A stretch of DNA of 64,000 bases from Platynereis dumerilii (Eukaryota; Annelida; Polychaeta; Phyllodocida; Nereididae): NCBI GenBank assembly GCA_026936325.1, contig JAPTHN010000192.1:124001-188000 (forward strand), written 5' to 3'. How positions within the stretch are numbered: the stretch's first letter is position 1; every line of letters begins with the position of its first letter. A model generated the notes under the pieces. That model was not told where the DNA came from. It made no database searches and saw nothing but the letters and a program-made list of their open reading frames with translations. This document shows, one piece after another, positions 10,105 to 19,853 of this stretch. The translations under genes and the position numbers were made by a program.

Positions 10105-10866
10105 TTACAAAGTCATCCAAAGACGTTTAGCGAGTGCTCCCCTTTTACTAGCTCTACTTTTCTCTTTTTCTCCAGTGCTGTCTTTGTGTGTCCTCTTAGA
10201 TGAATGACGCTTTTTACTTTTACTGTTTGTAGGTACCTGAAGTGATTTGGAATTACTTGCATTCTTAGGTGTCCTTTTCTTGTTCTTCAGAAAATGCAAG
10301 ACCCGCCTCAACCTTACATTACCAATAAGATTGAGGGGAATGTTCTTTTCCAATATTATGGCATAGAATGTTTTGTAATCTTTGGGAAGGGGAAATTTAT
10401 CTGATTGTGTGTGAAGTAGAGATGCAACAAAGTTCCTTTTCCCCCCTCTTCCCCCCTTGTAGGGTGACAGTAAGCTATAAATCTTTCCGAGGTTATCCTT
10501 TGTCTTCACGCTAGATAGAGAAGACAAGGCTTCTTCCAACACCTTTCCTTCTTCAGCCTTTTCACCTGTTTTGCCAGCATCCCTCTCAGTCCGTGTCGAA
10601 GGGGTAGAGTCATTCACCTTCGTAGCACTCTTAGAGGGAGAGAGACTGTCGCCTTCAGGAGAATGGGTCCTGGCCCCCGACACTTCACTCACGCCGTCGC
10701 TGCTAGTTGTCTCCTCCCCAACTTTCCCTGTTGGAGGGTGTGCGGGAGGACGGTGATCGCCTTCGCGATCACCGTCCTCCCGTAACTTACATTTTTGCAC
10801 CATGCTGAGAAATTTCTCTTCCTGTACCACATAGACCTTCTTGTTAAACTTCAGCCCCATGGACAT
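10105..10866 (-). CDS. Polinton-associated accessory protein, basic C-terminus
   Basis: This 253 aa protein has a short N-terminal segment (KKVYVVQEEKFLSMVQ), a long Ser/Thr/Glu/Gly-rich disordered middle, a folded-looking core (LPKDYKTFYAIILEKNIPLN, about residues 165-190) and a very basic tail ending RLWMTL. Accessory proteins with the same plan (an N-terminal K-x-Y-x-V-x-x-E-x-F motif and a C-terminal basic region closed by a Trp) occur beside ATPase and capsid genes in invertebrate Polinton relatives, as far as I recall. Function is unknown; a minor virion or DNA-binding role is a guess. A 19 bp inverted repeat lies within the coding sequence around 10748-10786. Confidence 0.6.
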   Translation of the reverse strand: MSMGLKFNKKVYVVQEEKFLSMVQKCKLREDGDREGDHRPPAHPPTGKVGEETTSSDGVSEVSGARTHSPEGDSLSPSKSATKVNDSTPSTRTERDAGKTGEKAEEGKVLEEALSSLSSVKTKDNLGKIYSLLSPYKGGRGGKRNFVASLLHTQSDKFPLPKDYKTFYAIILEKNIPLNLIGNVRLRRVLHFLKNKKRTPKNASNSKSLQVPTNSKSKKRHSSKRTHKDSTGEKEKSRASKRGALAKRLWMTL

Positions 10867-10893
10867 GACTATTTCGACTGCTGATTTTATACT

Positions 10894-11664
10894 TTAGTCC
10901 TCTTCCTCTTCTTCCTCTTCCTCTTCCTGTCTTTCAACTGCTACCCTTTCAGCTTTTTGTTGTTGTTCTTCTTCCACTCCCAACTTGCCTGGTATCTCCT
11001 CTCTTTCTTTGTGAACTTGTGAATTAGAATGGTCAAAAGGAGCCTCTTCCTCTGAAAATTCGTCTGTAGACTCAGCAGATGATGAATAAGTTGAGGACGA
11101 GGAGGATGAGGAGGATGAGGAGGAGGAGGAGGAGGAGGAGGAGGAGGAGGAGGATGAGGAGGATGAGGATGAAGATGAGGAAGAGGACAATGAACTTTCA
11201 CTGAAAATTTCTTCTTCTTCTTCTTGGTCACTATCTGAGTTGAAGGTGGCGTTGGTATTGTCACTTGAAGCACCAATATCACTGTCACTGGATTCACTTT
11301 CGCTTCTTGATGTATGATCAGTATTCTCTCTCATTGCATACTCCAGATCCTTCAAATGTGGATGACATGTCTTCAAGAAGAATATCACAGTTCTGTAGTG
11401 TCTACGTAGTAAGTCTACTGCCTGAGAAGGCTGTCTGCAGCGAGAAAGTTTCCTCAAGAGAGTTTTACTTTTGCTTAGCTTGTGCATAGAACTTGAAGAT
11501 ATTTTCAGGTTACCTCTGAGTACATTTGCTATTAGTTCTATGACAGCAATGGCTTGTTCTCTGCTCGCCTCTGACACTAGTCTCTGAGTGAGAGAATAAG
11601 AAACCTTACTGGTGTTAACAACCAGCTCGAAAAACCTGAAACTCCTCTTCATGCGTGCTGACAT
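10894..11664 (-). CDS. Polinton-associated protein with helical N-terminal domain and Ser/Glu-rich tail
   Basis: The first 110 or so residues form a compact helical domain. Its core (IELIANVLRGNLKISSSSMH, then LSKSKTLLRKLSRC) resembles a short module common in Polinton and adintovirus genomes, built as L-x-x-I-x-x-N-x-L-x-G-N followed by a basic L-x-K-x-K-x-x-L-R-x-L helix. The rest is Ser/Asp/Glu-rich with a long poly-Ser run encoded by a TCC/GAG microsatellite, and ends in a poly-Glu tail. It lies between the ATPase (12 bp upstream) and the other accessory gene (27 bp downstream), so co-transcription is likely. Function is unknown. The repeat tract is probably variable in length between individuals. 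Confidence 0.6.
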   Translation of the reverse strand: MSARMKRSFRFFELVVNTSKVSYSLTQRLVSEASREQAIAVIELIANVLRGNLKISSSSMHKLSKSKTLLRKLSRCRQPSQAVDLLRRHYRTVIFFLKTCHPHLKDLEYAMRENTDHTSRSESESSDSDIGASSDNTNATFNSDSDQEEEEEIFSESSLSSSSSSSSSSSSSSSSSSSSSSSSSSSSSSSSTYSSSAESTDEFSEEEAPFDHSNSQVHKEREEIPGKLGVEEEQQQKAERVAVERQEEEEEEEEED

Positions 11665-11676
11665 TATTCCTCCCTC

Positions 11677-12396
11677 TCAGTTACCTTTTTGTATATAAAA
11701 TAAGGTAGTCTTCGGTAATATTTTAGTACTCAGTCTTATGTCCTCGTCACCAGAGCCTGTCAGATTGTTGACAACCAGGTAGCCGTGTGGAACACGAGTG
11801 GCATCTTCATAGGCCTCCAACAGCCTTTTAGGGGTGCTTGGAAACATTTGGCGTGAGACATGATGAATCTGCTGTAGGTCACGACAGGTTTTCATTAAAA
11901 TGAGGTAGCTGCTGTTCAAATTTATTGTGCGAGAATACTTGGACTGATGGAATATGTTTTGAGAAATCATTAAAACTGATATTCTACGATGATGTACTTC
12001 TCGTGTGAAAAGGGAACACATCTCTGAAGATCGACATATTTCATCCATCAGGTCATCAAGAATAAGAAGAGAATGATCTTTAGGGTCCTCAGAACCCATA
12101 TTTTCTATTATGTCCCTACTGGGTAGTCCTTCATGTAGGGTGAGATTGGCAATTTCTGTTTCTAATTCTCCAAAAACCTTTTGATAAACTCCATAAGCAT
12201 AAACTATCTTCTTGGGAGGTATTCTGTACATCACTGTTGCATTTCTCAAAATTTTCAATGTCAGTACAGTCTTTCCAGACATAGAAGGTCCAACTAGCAT
12301 TGTAGCTGCTGGACACTCAAAATAAAATACATTGTTGCTTTCCATAGTTTGATCAGAGATATCCTTAGTATTGGTAGGGGGAGCCTTTTCATCCAT
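11677..12396 (-). CDS. A32-type packaging ATPase (FtsK/HerA-like), Polinton-like element
   Basis: This ATPase would pump the element's genome into the capsid. The Walker A motif is ATMLVGPSMSGKTVLTLKIL. Walker B is SLLILDDLMDEI, and a sensor-type segment SVLMISQNIFHQSKYSRTI follows. These three in this order and spacing are diagnostic of the poxvirus-A32-like family found in Polintons. I chose the ATG at 12396 (MDEKAPPTNTKDI). The frame extends to 12435 only through a TTG, and that extension would overlap the divergent plus-strand start at 12435. The length of 240 aa is normal for the family. It heads the minus-strand block, back to back with the polymerase transcription unit, so a shared divergent promoter lies around 12396-12435. 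Confidence 0.92.
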   Translation of the reverse strand: MDEKAPPTNTKDISDQTMESNNVFYFECPAATMLVGPSMSGKTVLTLKILRNATVMYRIPPKKIVYAYGVYQKVFGELETEIANLTLHEGLPSRDIIENMGSEDPKDHSLLILDDLMDEICRSSEMCSLFTREVHHRRISVLMISQNIFHQSKYSRTINLNSSYLILMKTCRDLQQIHHVSRQMFPSTPKRLLEAYEDATRVPHGYLVVNNLTGSGDEDIRLSTKILPKTTLFYIQKGN

Positions 12397-12434
12397 TCTT
12401 GTAGTAGAGTAAATAGAAATACTCAATTTAACCA

Positions 12435-14460
12435 ATGACTACACTCCAAACACTTCTTGATAGTTTTTTAATCTACTCTCTTTCAAGACACTCCCTCAAA
12501 GATGCTATGGCGCAGATGAGGGTAGATGATGCAAGGAGTGACTCTTGTGCTCCTGGTCATGCTCCAGTTGAGGAGGCCCTGGAGCAAACAAGAGAGGAGG
12601 AAGAAGGAAGGGGGAGTCACAAAGCTCCAGTAGAGGCAACAGAAGGCTGGGAGGACCATAAAGACAAATTCACGCATGTGAGTAACATTTTTTTTTCCAA
12701 GAACTTAATGTTTTTAACAATTATTATATATATTTATATATATATATTGGGACTAAATTATTGTTTATTTTCCTCCTACTAGAACATGGAAACAGAGCTT
12801 AGAAACCTGAGTGCTAAAATCTTGGAAATAACCAAAATATACAGACTGGTGAACCTCAAGAGGAAATGGAGTGGTGATGATGCTTGCAGTTCCCTTGAGG
12901 GAGCTGCGAAGAAATATCTGAGGTATGTATTTTGTTGTACTAGTTGAGGTTGATGCAAAAACCAAAGATGACATACAGTAACAGTTTGTTTTATCATTTC
13001 TTTCTCAGTGGAGGCCATGAAGACAACAGTGAAAGTACTGGATGTGGTGCTCCTCCTCCTCCACCTCCACCTCCACCTCCACCTCCACCCCCTCCTGCAG
13101 CACAGACAACCAGTACAACTCCTACTTTCACCTTTGCTGCAGCAGAGGCAGGTAAAATTACTCCAACATTCACAAATTACGACTCTCCCTCATCAGCCTC
13201 TTCTGATGATGACAAGAAGAAGAAGAAGAAGAAGAAGGAGGCATCCTTTGTACCTCCTTTAACCTCAACACCAACGAAAAAATCTTGCAAGCAGCCAAAG
13301 AATGACAACTTTGATACTGACGAGGAGGAGGCCGCCTTTGCTAAAATGGAGAGGATGTCAATGGACCGAAAGTGGCGCAAGTTGAGGTGAGTTTCTTTTG
13401 TATTTTTGTTCAAAATAATATATATAAGTTCTTAGAGTAGGCAAATGATATAAGCAGGATAAATAAAAAATTATTATACCTTCTTTTTTTTTTTTTTTTT
13501 TATCAGCAGGAAGACACCTCTGAAGAAGAGGTTAGAAGGAAGGGCTCCTCCTCCTCCTCCTCCTCCTCCTCCTCCTCCTCCTCCTCCTTCTCCTCCTCCT
13601 CCTTCTCCTTCTCCTCCTCCTCCTCATAGTCCCTCATTGCTGCCTCAGACTCAGACTCAGATAGACGCAATTGAAATATCGGAGGATGAGGAGGAAATGA
13701 ACATTTCTGGGATAGGAGAGCTACCGACTACTCCTACCCCTACCCAAGAGCCTCCAACATTGTCCCCAATTGAGGGGTTCGAAAACAATGGAAATTCCCT
13801 TGATGAGGAGGGAATTATGGAGGAGCTAAAAAGGTGAGTTAACTGAAAAGTTATTATCTTATACTTTGTTTGAAAAAAAAGAAGAAAACGAAGTTAATAA
13901 CAAATTATATATTTTTTTTTTCTACAGCCTCGAGTCGGTGGCCATGTCAGCAGAGGCAGAAGCTAAAAGCAGCAAGAGTGGCAGTGGAAGGTAAGATCTT
14001 CAAATATATATATATATTTTTTTTTTTTTTTTAGTCAAACAACAAATTGGTAAGTTTTCTAAATTCTTTAGATCATATTCTTAGTTTTTTTCTTATAACT
14101 TTACAGTGGTGAACAGCCCTCTACAGGTGTCTCTGATAGTGATGGGTGTACCACCACCACAACCACCACCATTACAGAAGAAATGGCTCAAATGGCAGTA
14201 GAGGCTGTAGTACCTACAGCATCAGAGGCAGGCCCATCAGCTCCTCCTGCAGCCCCATCAGCACCTCCTGCTTATGGGTTAAGCCAGCTTCCGGCTGAGC
14301 TGAAAAAGTCCTTAAGGAAACTCAGTAAGAGGTGCGTATGAGAAAAAAAAATTCAAGATAATACTATTTCATTTTTTAAAGTTATAAAACTGAATAACCA
14401 GGTAATATAAATTAACTAATTCATATTCTTGTTTTTTTTTCAGTGAGAGGAGCAAGATCT
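12435..14460 (+). other. Chain of small GT-AG bounded exons leading into the polymerase gene
   Basis: From a plus-strand ATG at 12435 there is a run of short coding-like segments separated by AT-rich introns with good splice signals. Donors are GTGAGT near 12677, GTATGT near 12923, GTGAGT near 13388, GTGAGT near 13834, GTAAGA near 13992 and GTGCGT near 14333. Each is followed by a pyrimidine tract and AG, near 12781, 13008, 13507, 13927, 14106 and 14443. The exons encode disordered protein: Glu/Ala-rich at first, then poly-Pro (13065-13095 and 13545-13625), Lys-rich and Asp/Glu-rich stretches. The last acceptor lies about 25 bp before the first polymerase ATG. Transcripts are therefore probably spliced, and the polymerase may carry a longer disordered N-terminus than its single open frame shows. 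Exon limits are inferred by eye. Confidence 0.65.
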
Positions 14461-14468
14461 TCAAGGCG

Positions 14469-17400
14469 TTGAAGGGAGGAGAGGTGAGGGAAATTGGGCA
14501 AGAAGAATGTCTTCTAGATGCAGATCTAGAAGCCATGATGGGGATTTTGTATAATGATAACAGTATTGGTGAAGGGGTGGGTGATCATTTAGAAGAGTTT
14601 GAAGGGGTTGTGGGAAACCTAGATTTTTCATTCGAAACAGGTGAGGGTAATGAGGAGTTGGATGAGGGAGGTGAGGGTAATGGGAACATGGATGAGGTAG
14701 ATGGAGGTGAGAATAACTTACCACCATCACCTCCCTCCCCTGGTAGTGATTTCAGTGATATCAGTCAAGAATTTGACCCCAACATGTTGTTCAGTGGAGA
14801 TGATTATTCTCTAAATTTTCACAGAAATATCATGATAAAAACAAAGGAGATAGAATTTGCGGCAGGATTGGCTAAAGAAATTGTGTACAGGGTGAACTTT
14901 AATCAGTCATGGCACAGAGTGCATCTGGCTGATGTGATAGGAGAATTGCTGGACGTTATAGACAGTATAATCGAGAGGTTGAACCAGTGCTACAATTCTA
15001 ATGATCTTGTGAGATTTTATATTTCTAACAAATCCTTCAATGCACCCCGTTGCATTGGCCTTATGCCCTTGAGAGATATGAATGTTGGGTTGATATGTGA
15101 TCACTTGGAGAGTATATTGCAGTCTGACCAAAATTTATTTCTTGACGAACCTCTTGAAATCCAAGTGGCCATAATACGTAACCCCAGAGGAGCAGGAAGA
15201 CATTATACAGGGTTAAATTACTTGTTTGGGGAGGGAAATTCTCTAAAATACTCTCGTGCAGTATCTAAAACCCATGTAACGGATAACTTATGTCTTGCTA
15301 GATCGATCATTGTTGGTCTGGCAAAGTTGCAAAGAATAGAAGCAGGGGAGGGGGGAAATAAGGAAGAGATAAAGGCAGCACAGAATTACTTAGATCAATT
15401 GTACAATAAACATAGAACCAAATTGACTAGAGAAGCCAAGGCACTGCAAGAAAGGGCTGGTTTCCCTCTCGATTATACACCAGCATTCACAGACATTGCA
15501 GCTTTTGAGAGGACTGTGAATGCTCAGGTTATAGTATTCCAGTCTGGTACTGACACTAGGCCGATATATGTTGGTGGTGAAGAAAGACAAAGGACAGTGT
15601 ATCTCTTCTATGCTAAAATGAAAGATGATGACCGTACCCCAGGACATTTTCACGCTGTGGTGAATCTTGTGATGATGTTCCGTGATGTAATATTCTGTCC
15701 AGAATGCAAAGAGTGCTACAAAAAGAAGGCAAAGGCAAAGCACTCATGTAAGAATATATGCAGATCATGTGGAACTGATTCTTGTCTGGTCATTGAAGAA
15801 GAGAAGAGGGTTTGTGATGTCTGCAACAGATACTTAAATTCACAGACCTGCTTTGATGCACACATTGCAAATGGTTCATGCTCAAAGTGGCACAAATGTC
15901 TAGATTGCACATATTTTTATCGGCCGGGCGCAGTACACCACTGTGGCTACAGAACTTGTAAAATATGCAAACAGGAGGTGACTGGTGTTCACTATTGCTA
16001 CATGCGCCAAAAGCAGCCTAAAGCCATTTCACCCAAATATATGTTTGCTGACTTTGAGACAGATCCCCTTGGCGAGGTGCATACACCAAATTTGGTGGTG
16101 GCTCATTGGCAATGTGAACACTGCGAGGGGTCAAGTTATCGTGAGAACCCTCGTTGCGCTTATTGCGGAAACCCTTGTGCCAATTGTCGTTCGTCTTTAG
16201 GCAGACACAGAAGAGGAGATGACCTTCGCAATGTCTGCATGAAGACTAATGACTGTGGCAGGAGAGGAGTTGACTTTTTTGGTGAAGATGTAGCCAATGA
16301 GTTCTGCAGGTTCTTTTTTGACAGACCCTTTGAAGGATACACCTTGATCTTCCATAATGGTCAGGCATATGATTGCTACTTTCTAATGCGATACATATTG
16401 AACAATCTGACAAGAAAACCCAATATGATATTGAGGGGAAGCAAGGTTATGGCTGTCGGAACAGGCAAATTCAGGGTAATAGATTCACTCAACTTCCTAC
16501 CCATGCCATTGGCACAAATGCCAAAAGTATTTGGCCTTACAGGTATTCGCAAGGGTACATTCCCAGTCTTCTTCAACAGAAAGGAGAATTGGGATTACAT
16601 TGGACCATTACCCGAACCCCAGTATTATGGAGTCAATTCCATGAAACCCAAGGTCCGAGAGGAGTTCATGGTTTGGTACGAACAGCAGAGGGGTGAGGAG
16701 TTTGATTTCAGAAAGGAAATCTATCAGTACTGTGAGGATGATGTCAACATCCTCCAAGAAAGCTGCAATGCATTCAGAAAATGGTTAATAGGAATTACTT
16801 CAAAGGAAGAGGTCATAGATGTAGGTGAGGGAGGGGAGAGGAAAACTAAAAGGGTGGGAATAGACCCCTTCCAATACAACACTTTGGCTAGTGTATGTAT
16901 GGCTACCTTCAGATACCTCTTCCTTACAGAAGAATTTGAAGTTAAAGTAGAGGATGGGAGGACTTTGGTAGAATACAACACAAACCAAGTGAGTAAGTTT
17001 TATGACTCAGAAGGTGCTTCTGTTGAGCCTAATTCAGTACAGGTGGTGGAAAGAGTTTTCAAGTGCACACCTTTTGCCTTGATGCCCTCTACAGGCTTTG
17101 GTGTTCAAGACAACCACAGTATGTCATCTATAGTGTGGCTGGAATACGAAGCTAGGAGACGCAACATTTCCATACAACATGCACGTAATGGAGGTGAACA
17201 TAAAGTGCTGAATAACAGAGCATCAGGAGGGTGGTTGAAACTTGATGGTTATCACAAAGATGAGGTAACAGGAAAGGAGACTGCCTGGGAGTTCATGGGA
17301 TGTGCATTCCATGGATGTCCAAAGTGCTATCCTTTCAGTCCCAATATACCCTCACTTTGTCACCCTCACACAGGTGAACCCCTTGATGTGTTGTACAAGT

Positions 17401-18932
17401 GCACAATGAGTCGAATTGACTATTTGAGGAAAGAAATGAAAATGGAGGTTCACGTCATTTGGGAGTGTGAATTCAATGCTATGAAAGGTAGGAATCAACA
17501 AATTTTAGATGTGGCTGAGGAGCTAGATTTAAAACCGCGACTAGACCCTCGTGATGCCTTCTATGGGGGTAGAACTAATGCTGTTAAGCTCTACAGTGAG
17601 GCCACAGAAGGTAGGAAAATAGGATACGTTGACATTTGCTCTCTCTATCCAATGGTATTGAAAAATGACATTTTTCCCATTGGTATACCGAAGGTCATCG
17701 TAGATCCTGGCTCTAATGACATTTCCAATTACTTTGGTATTGTGCAGTGTCGAGTGAGAGCCCCAAGGGCCCTGTACCACCCTTGCCTACCAGTTAGGAG
17801 TAATGGGAAGCTACTGTTTCCTCTTTGTGCAAGGTGTGCACATTCTCTGAACAAGCAGAAGTGTGTTTGCCCTGACGAACAGAGGGACCTGACAGGAACA
17901 TGGACTACCATTGATCTCGAAGATGCCCTGGCTGAGGGTTATGAGATAGTAAAAGTCTATGAGGTCTACCACTTCGAAAAGACATCACAGTATGACAGAG
18001 AATTGGAGGGCTCTGGAATATTCACTGATTATGTCAACCTATTTTTGAAGGGTAAACAGGAAGCTTCCGGCTGGCCTAGACAGAACATGACAGAAGAGGA
18101 AAAGGCAGCCTATGTTGAAGATTATTTTAAAGCTGAGGGGATAGACTTGGAAAGTGACAATATAGTTTACAATTCGGGGAAGAGAGCTACAAACAAATTA
18201 TTATTGAATAGCTTCTGGGGAAAGTTCGGGGAACACAATAGTCACAGAATACACCAATTAGCAACGGATGCAGTAGAATTGTTCAAAGTTGTATGTGACC
18301 CAACAATACACTTGAAAGATATCAATGTGTTATCTGAAGACCGTTGTCTCCTCCAATATGAACATGCCCAGAGTTTTTTACCTGAAATACAGCATGTCAA
18401 TGTATTCATAGCGGCATTCACCAATGGTAGACGTCGTTTGTACAAAGCCCTCAAAGGACTAGGGGAGAGAGTACTGTATTTTGATACAGATTCGATAGTC
18501 TATGAGTATGACGAGGGTGATACTGAACAGTATAAACCGGAATTGGGCAATAATTTAGGTCAGTGGACAAATGAGTTGGACGATGATGAATACATCACAC
18601 GTTTTGTCAGCAGCGGCCCCAAGTCCTACTCCTTTTTGACAAACAAGGGGAAGCAAATAGTCAAATTGAAGGGGCAGACACTGAATTACGAAAATTGTAA
18701 AAAGTTGAACTTTACAACAATAAGTCAGCTGGTCTTATTTTGGGCAGATCCTGACAAATACCCTTTACCGGAAGGCGAGCTTGACTACATACAAGCTCGT
18801 TATGACAAGATAAGACGTTGTAAAAGACGTTTTGTACTGTTCAGTAGAGAGGAGTTGAAAAAGTTCAGAGTGACCTACAATAAGAGATGTTTAGTTGATG
18901 GGTCATTTGACACGATACCTTATGGTTACTAA
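14469..18932 (+). CDS. Family B DNA polymerase, protein-primed type (Polinton pPolB)
   Basis: This 1487-codon frame would replicate the element by protein priming. An acidic low-complexity N-terminus (to about residue 120) precedes a conserved region (NPRGAGRHYTGLNYLFGEGN, about 235-255). A Cys/His-rich zinc-finger cluster then spans about 410-515 (PECKECYKKK, CRSCGTDSC, CDVCNRYL, CKICKQEV). The 3'-5' exonuclease motifs are ExoI FADFETDP (about 525), ExoII HNGQAYDCYFLM (about 628) and ExoIII YCEDDVNIL (about 752). The polymerase motifs are A, YVDICSLYPMVL (about 1052); B, NKLLLNSFWGKFGE (about 1241); and C, YFDTDSIVYEY (about 1336). All catalytic acids are present. The start may lie in upstream exons because a splice acceptor sits 25 bp before this ATG. 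A polyadenylation signal AATAAA is at 19517-19522. Polinton polymerases of 1000-1500 aa are usual, so this is full length. Confidence 0.97.
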   Translation: MKGGEVREIGQEECLLDADLEAMMGILYNDNSIGEGVGDHLEEFEGVVGNLDFSFETGEGNEELDEGGEGNGNMDEVDGGENNLPPSPPSPGSDFSDISQEFDPNMLFSGDDYSLNFHRNIMIKTKEIEFAAGLAKEIVYRVNFNQSWHRVHLADVIGELLDVIDSIIERLNQCYNSNDLVRFYISNKSFNAPRCIGLMPLRDMNVGLICDHLESILQSDQNLFLDEPLEIQVAIIRNPRGAGRHYTGLNYLFGEGNSLKYSRAVSKTHVTDNLCLARSIIVGLAKLQRIEAGEGGNKEEIKAAQNYLDQLYNKHRTKLTREAKALQERAGFPLDYTPAFTDIAAFERTVNAQVIVFQSGTDTRPIYVGGEERQRTVYLFYAKMKDDDRTPGHFHAVVNLVMMFRDVIFCPECKECYKKKAKAKHSCKNICRSCGTDSCLVIEEEKRVCDVCNRYLNSQTCFDAHIANGSCSKWHKCLDCTYFYRPGAVHHCGYRTCKICKQEVTGVHYCYMRQKQPKAISPKYMFADFETDPLGEVHTPNLVVAHWQCEHCEGSSYRENPRCAYCGNPCANCRSSLGRHRRGDDLRNVCMKTNDCGRRGVDFFGEDVANEFCRFFFDRPFEGYTLIFHNGQAYDCYFLMRYILNNLTRKPNMILRGSKVMAVGTGKFRVIDSLNFLPMPLAQMPKVFGLTGIRKGTFPVFFNRKENWDYIGPLPEPQYYGVNSMKPKVREEFMVWYEQQRGEEFDFRKEIYQYCEDDVNILQESCNAFRKWLIGITSKEEVIDVGEGGERKTKRVGIDPFQYNTLASVCMATFRYLFLTEEFEVKVEDGRTLVEYNTNQVSKFYDSEGASVEPNSVQVVERVFKCTPFALMPSTGFGVQDNHSMSSIVWLEYEARRRNISIQHARNGGEHKVLNNRASGGWLKLDGYHKDEVTGKETAWEFMGCAFHGCPKCYPFSPNIPSLCHPHTGEPLDVLYKCTMSRIDYLRKEMKMEVHVIWECEFNAMKGRNQQILDVAEELDLKPRLDPRDAFYGGRTNAVKLYSEATEGRKIGYVDICSLYPMVLKNDIFPIGIPKVIVDPGSNDISNYFGIVQCRVRAPRALYHPCLPVRSNGKLLFPLCARCAHSLNKQKCVCPDEQRDLTGTWTTIDLEDALAEGYEIVKVYEVYHFEKTSQYDRELEGSGIFTDYVNLFLKGKQEASGWPRQNMTEEEKAAYVEDYFKAEGIDLESDNIVYNSGKRATNKLLLNSFWGKFGEHNSHRIHQLATDAVELFKVVCDPTIHLKDINVLSEDRCLLQYEHAQSFLPEIQHVNVFIAAFTNGRRRLYKALKGLGERVLYFDTDSIVYEYDEGDTEQYKPELGNNLGQWTNELDDDEYITRFVSSGPKSYSFLTNKGKQIVKLKGQTLNYENCKKLNFTTISQLVLFWADPDKYPLPEGELDYIQARYDKIRRCKRRFVLFSREELKKFRVTYNKRCLVDGSFDTIPYGY

Positions 18933-19853
18933 AGTTACTAAAAGTAACAGTTTTTACGGGTTTTTTTTTTCTTCCTAGTCAAATATTATTTATTTTCATT
19001 TTATTACTAGTCAAATATTATTTATTTTCATTTTATTACTAGTCATTATTCACCCTGGTCTCAGTTTCTTTAATTCATCTTCCTTTGTTATTATCATATA
19101 TTTACCCTGAACACATGTATTATTTACTGATATTAGCATTAGACAATTGTTATTTGAAGTGAAGTACAAAAACATATTCTAGTTACCATAATACTAAGAC
19201 AGTGTTATTATTTTTTTTTTTTCCAACAGAATGCTTGGGAATTATTTAGAGCCCAAGATCTTTGAACTGAACCTGCAACATAACCAAACATGGAAAATTG
19301 TTCAGGATGAAATCTTCTCCTTCTTCTCCTTCTTCTTCTTTTCTTCTTCTTCTTCTTCTTCTTCTTCTTCTTCTGATTTTGAAATAATTATTGTAAAGTC
19401 GTTTCTTATTTATTATTCTTATTTCTATTGTGAATACATATTTATTTCTATTGTGAATACATATTTTGATTTTTGAAATAATTATTGTAAATGATTGTCG
19501 ATGTCCATTCTATTATAATAAAGCCAAAGTTGTATTTTTTCAATGTATTCATTGTCTTGTTCTCCCTACTTATTTTATAATAAGAAAACAAACTAGAGAT
19601 GTTCAAGTTTAATAGCTTTATATTCTAGATGAAAAGCAAGAAAATACATAAATTGATATTGCAATGTCACAAACACATTATATATTCTAGATGAAAAGCA
19701 AGAATATACATAAATTGATATGTCAATGGCACAAACACATTATAATAGCACATCTAAATAGCACATCTAAAGTGACATAATCATAGCACATCTAAAGTGA
19801 CATAATCATATTAAGATTACACATGTTTAGTAAGAGTCATCTAAAAAAATCGA
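18933..19853. other. 3' flank of the polymerase: polyadenylation signal and short tandem duplications
   Basis: No convincing gene is present. A unit of about 36 bp (CTAGTCAAATATTATTTATT plus its extension) is tandemly repeated at 18977-19045. A pyrimidine tract and AG at about 19229 precede a small frame containing a TTC microsatellite (19320-19372), which could be a 3' UTR exon. AATAAA occurs at 19517-19522. At 19618-19740 a block of about 62 bp containing TATTCTAGATGAAAAGCAAG is duplicated, followed by short repeats of AGCACATCTAAA. If the element has a right terminal repeat it should lie around here, but no match to the left side was found. Confidence 0.5.

Larger units (their letters stand above)
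5640..19530. mobile_element. Polinton/Maverick (adintovirus-like) element, apparently whole
   Basis: Family assignment rests on four hallmark genes: an RVE-type integrase, an A32-type packaging ATPase, a protein-primed-type family B DNA polymerase, and a capsid-like protein with a penton-like neighbour. Gene order from left to right is capsid (-), small basic protein (-), penton-like (-), integrase (-), two accessory proteins (-), ATPase (-), then plus-strand exons and the polymerase (+). The major frames are open with no break that I can see, so it looks whole and recently inserted. No terminal inverted repeats or 6 bp target duplication could be located, so the limits are approximate. The left side runs into a satellite and the right limit is set after the polymerase polyadenylation signal. 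No adenovirus-type protease gene was recognised. Whether the flanking gene at 19854-20939 belongs to the element is open. Confidence 0.9.

Noticed and set aside
10941-11297. Frames of poly-Pro/His and similar in the Ser-rich region
   Set aside because: Alternative-frame readings of a trinucleotide microsatellite within the accessory gene.
15390-15743. Minus-strand frames within the polymerase gene
   Set aside because: Shadows of the well-supported plus-strand polymerase.
19231-19476. 81-codon plus-strand frame after the polymerase stop
   Set aside because: Mostly a TTC microsatellite (Phe/Ser runs); more likely 3' UTR, although a splice acceptor-like AG precedes it.
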